Notes under the pieces: model-generated
The model's input: only the letters and a program-made list of their open reading frames with translations
The model's database searches: none
Told to the model about the DNA's origin: nothing
Made by a program: the position numbers and the translations under genes
In this document: in pieces, positions 13,860 through 13,942 of the stretch
Layout: the number at the start of each line of letters is the position of its first letter
Numbering within the stretch: the first letter of the stretch is position 1
Assembly (NCBI GenBank): GCA_946478675.1
Contig: CAMLEF010000084.1
Span: 1 to 13,942, forward strand
DNA: 13,942 nt
DNA from: an uncultured Flavobacteriales bacterium
GTDB lineage: Bacteria > Bacteroidota > Bacteroidia > Palsa-965
Direction of reading: 5' to 3'

Positions 13860-13928
13860 AATTAACCACGGAGACACGGAGGCACGGAGAAAGCAAACCT
13901 CCGTGTCCCCGTGTCTCCGTGGTTAATT
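13860..13928. repeat. 69-bp inverted repeat with 30-bp arms built from CACGGAGR units (locus 3)
   Basis: The left arm at 13860-13889 and the right arm at 13899-13928 match at 28 of 30 positions when one is reverse-complemented, with a 9-base A-rich loop at 13890-13898. The left arm starts AATTAACC and then has three 8-bp units: CACGGAGA (13867-13874), CACGGAGG (13875-13882) and CACGGAGA (13883-13890). The right arm carries the same array in reverse. It lies 18 bp upstream of the HEAT-repeat gene start. A transcript of it would form a very stable hairpin. The DNA is also a candidate binding site or mobile palindromic element. Confidence 0.9.
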
Positions 13929-13942
13929 TTTTCGACGCAAGT

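Overview
The window looks like chromosomal DNA from an environmental member of the Bacteroidota, of moderately high G+C. The evidence is a secreted protein with a type IX secretion (T9SS) C-terminal sorting domain, an OmpA-like protein with a Bacteroidota-style barrel followed by thrombospondin type 3 repeats, A/T-rich start-codon contexts with almost no Shine-Dalgarno sites, and TAnnTTTG-like promoter candidates. I cannot name the genus. No rRNA, tRNA, prophage, transposase or cas gene was seen.

Layout. (1) 2-256 (+) is the C-terminal piece of a heme c protein. Its stop codon interlocks with that of a convergent class I glutamine amidotransferase (253-810, -). (2) 841-1005 is packed with short periodic repeats, followed by the terminator (1008-1040) of a large OmpA-family outer-membrane protein (1057-3669, -). 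(3) A divergent region at 3670-3914 separates that gene from a two-gene (+) unit: a small secreted protein (3915-4286) and a 783-residue T9SS cargo protein with Ig/PKD-like repeats (4293-6644). (4) A hairpin terminator at 6665-6702 separates this from a (-) unit: a 908-residue membrane-anchored propeller protein (6826-9552) and a 36-codon open frame with a signal peptide (6713-6823). (5) 9553-9876 is non-coding and holds two GC-rich hairpins. It precedes a compact DUF1800-DUF1501 pair (9877-11265 and 11268-12497, +). (6) A convergent (-) unit, HEAT-repeat protein then SseB-family protein (13842 down to 12539), closes the window. A 69-bp inverted repeat lies just upstream of it.

How the parts may work together: most genes encode cell-envelope or secreted proteins (OmpA, T9SS cargo, anchored propeller, heme c protein, Tat-like DUF1501). 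The DUF1800-DUF1501 pair is a recurrent two-gene system of unknown function, and only the second protein has a recognisable export signal.

The most unusual DNA-level signal is a family of intergenic elements built from three short units of 8 or 9 bp. They occur at 846-871, 886-1005, 12506-12532 and 13860-13928, in four different units or orientations. Similar tracts are familiar to me from other Bacteroidota and unrelated phyla as the source of spurious predicted proteins. I know of no established function for them.
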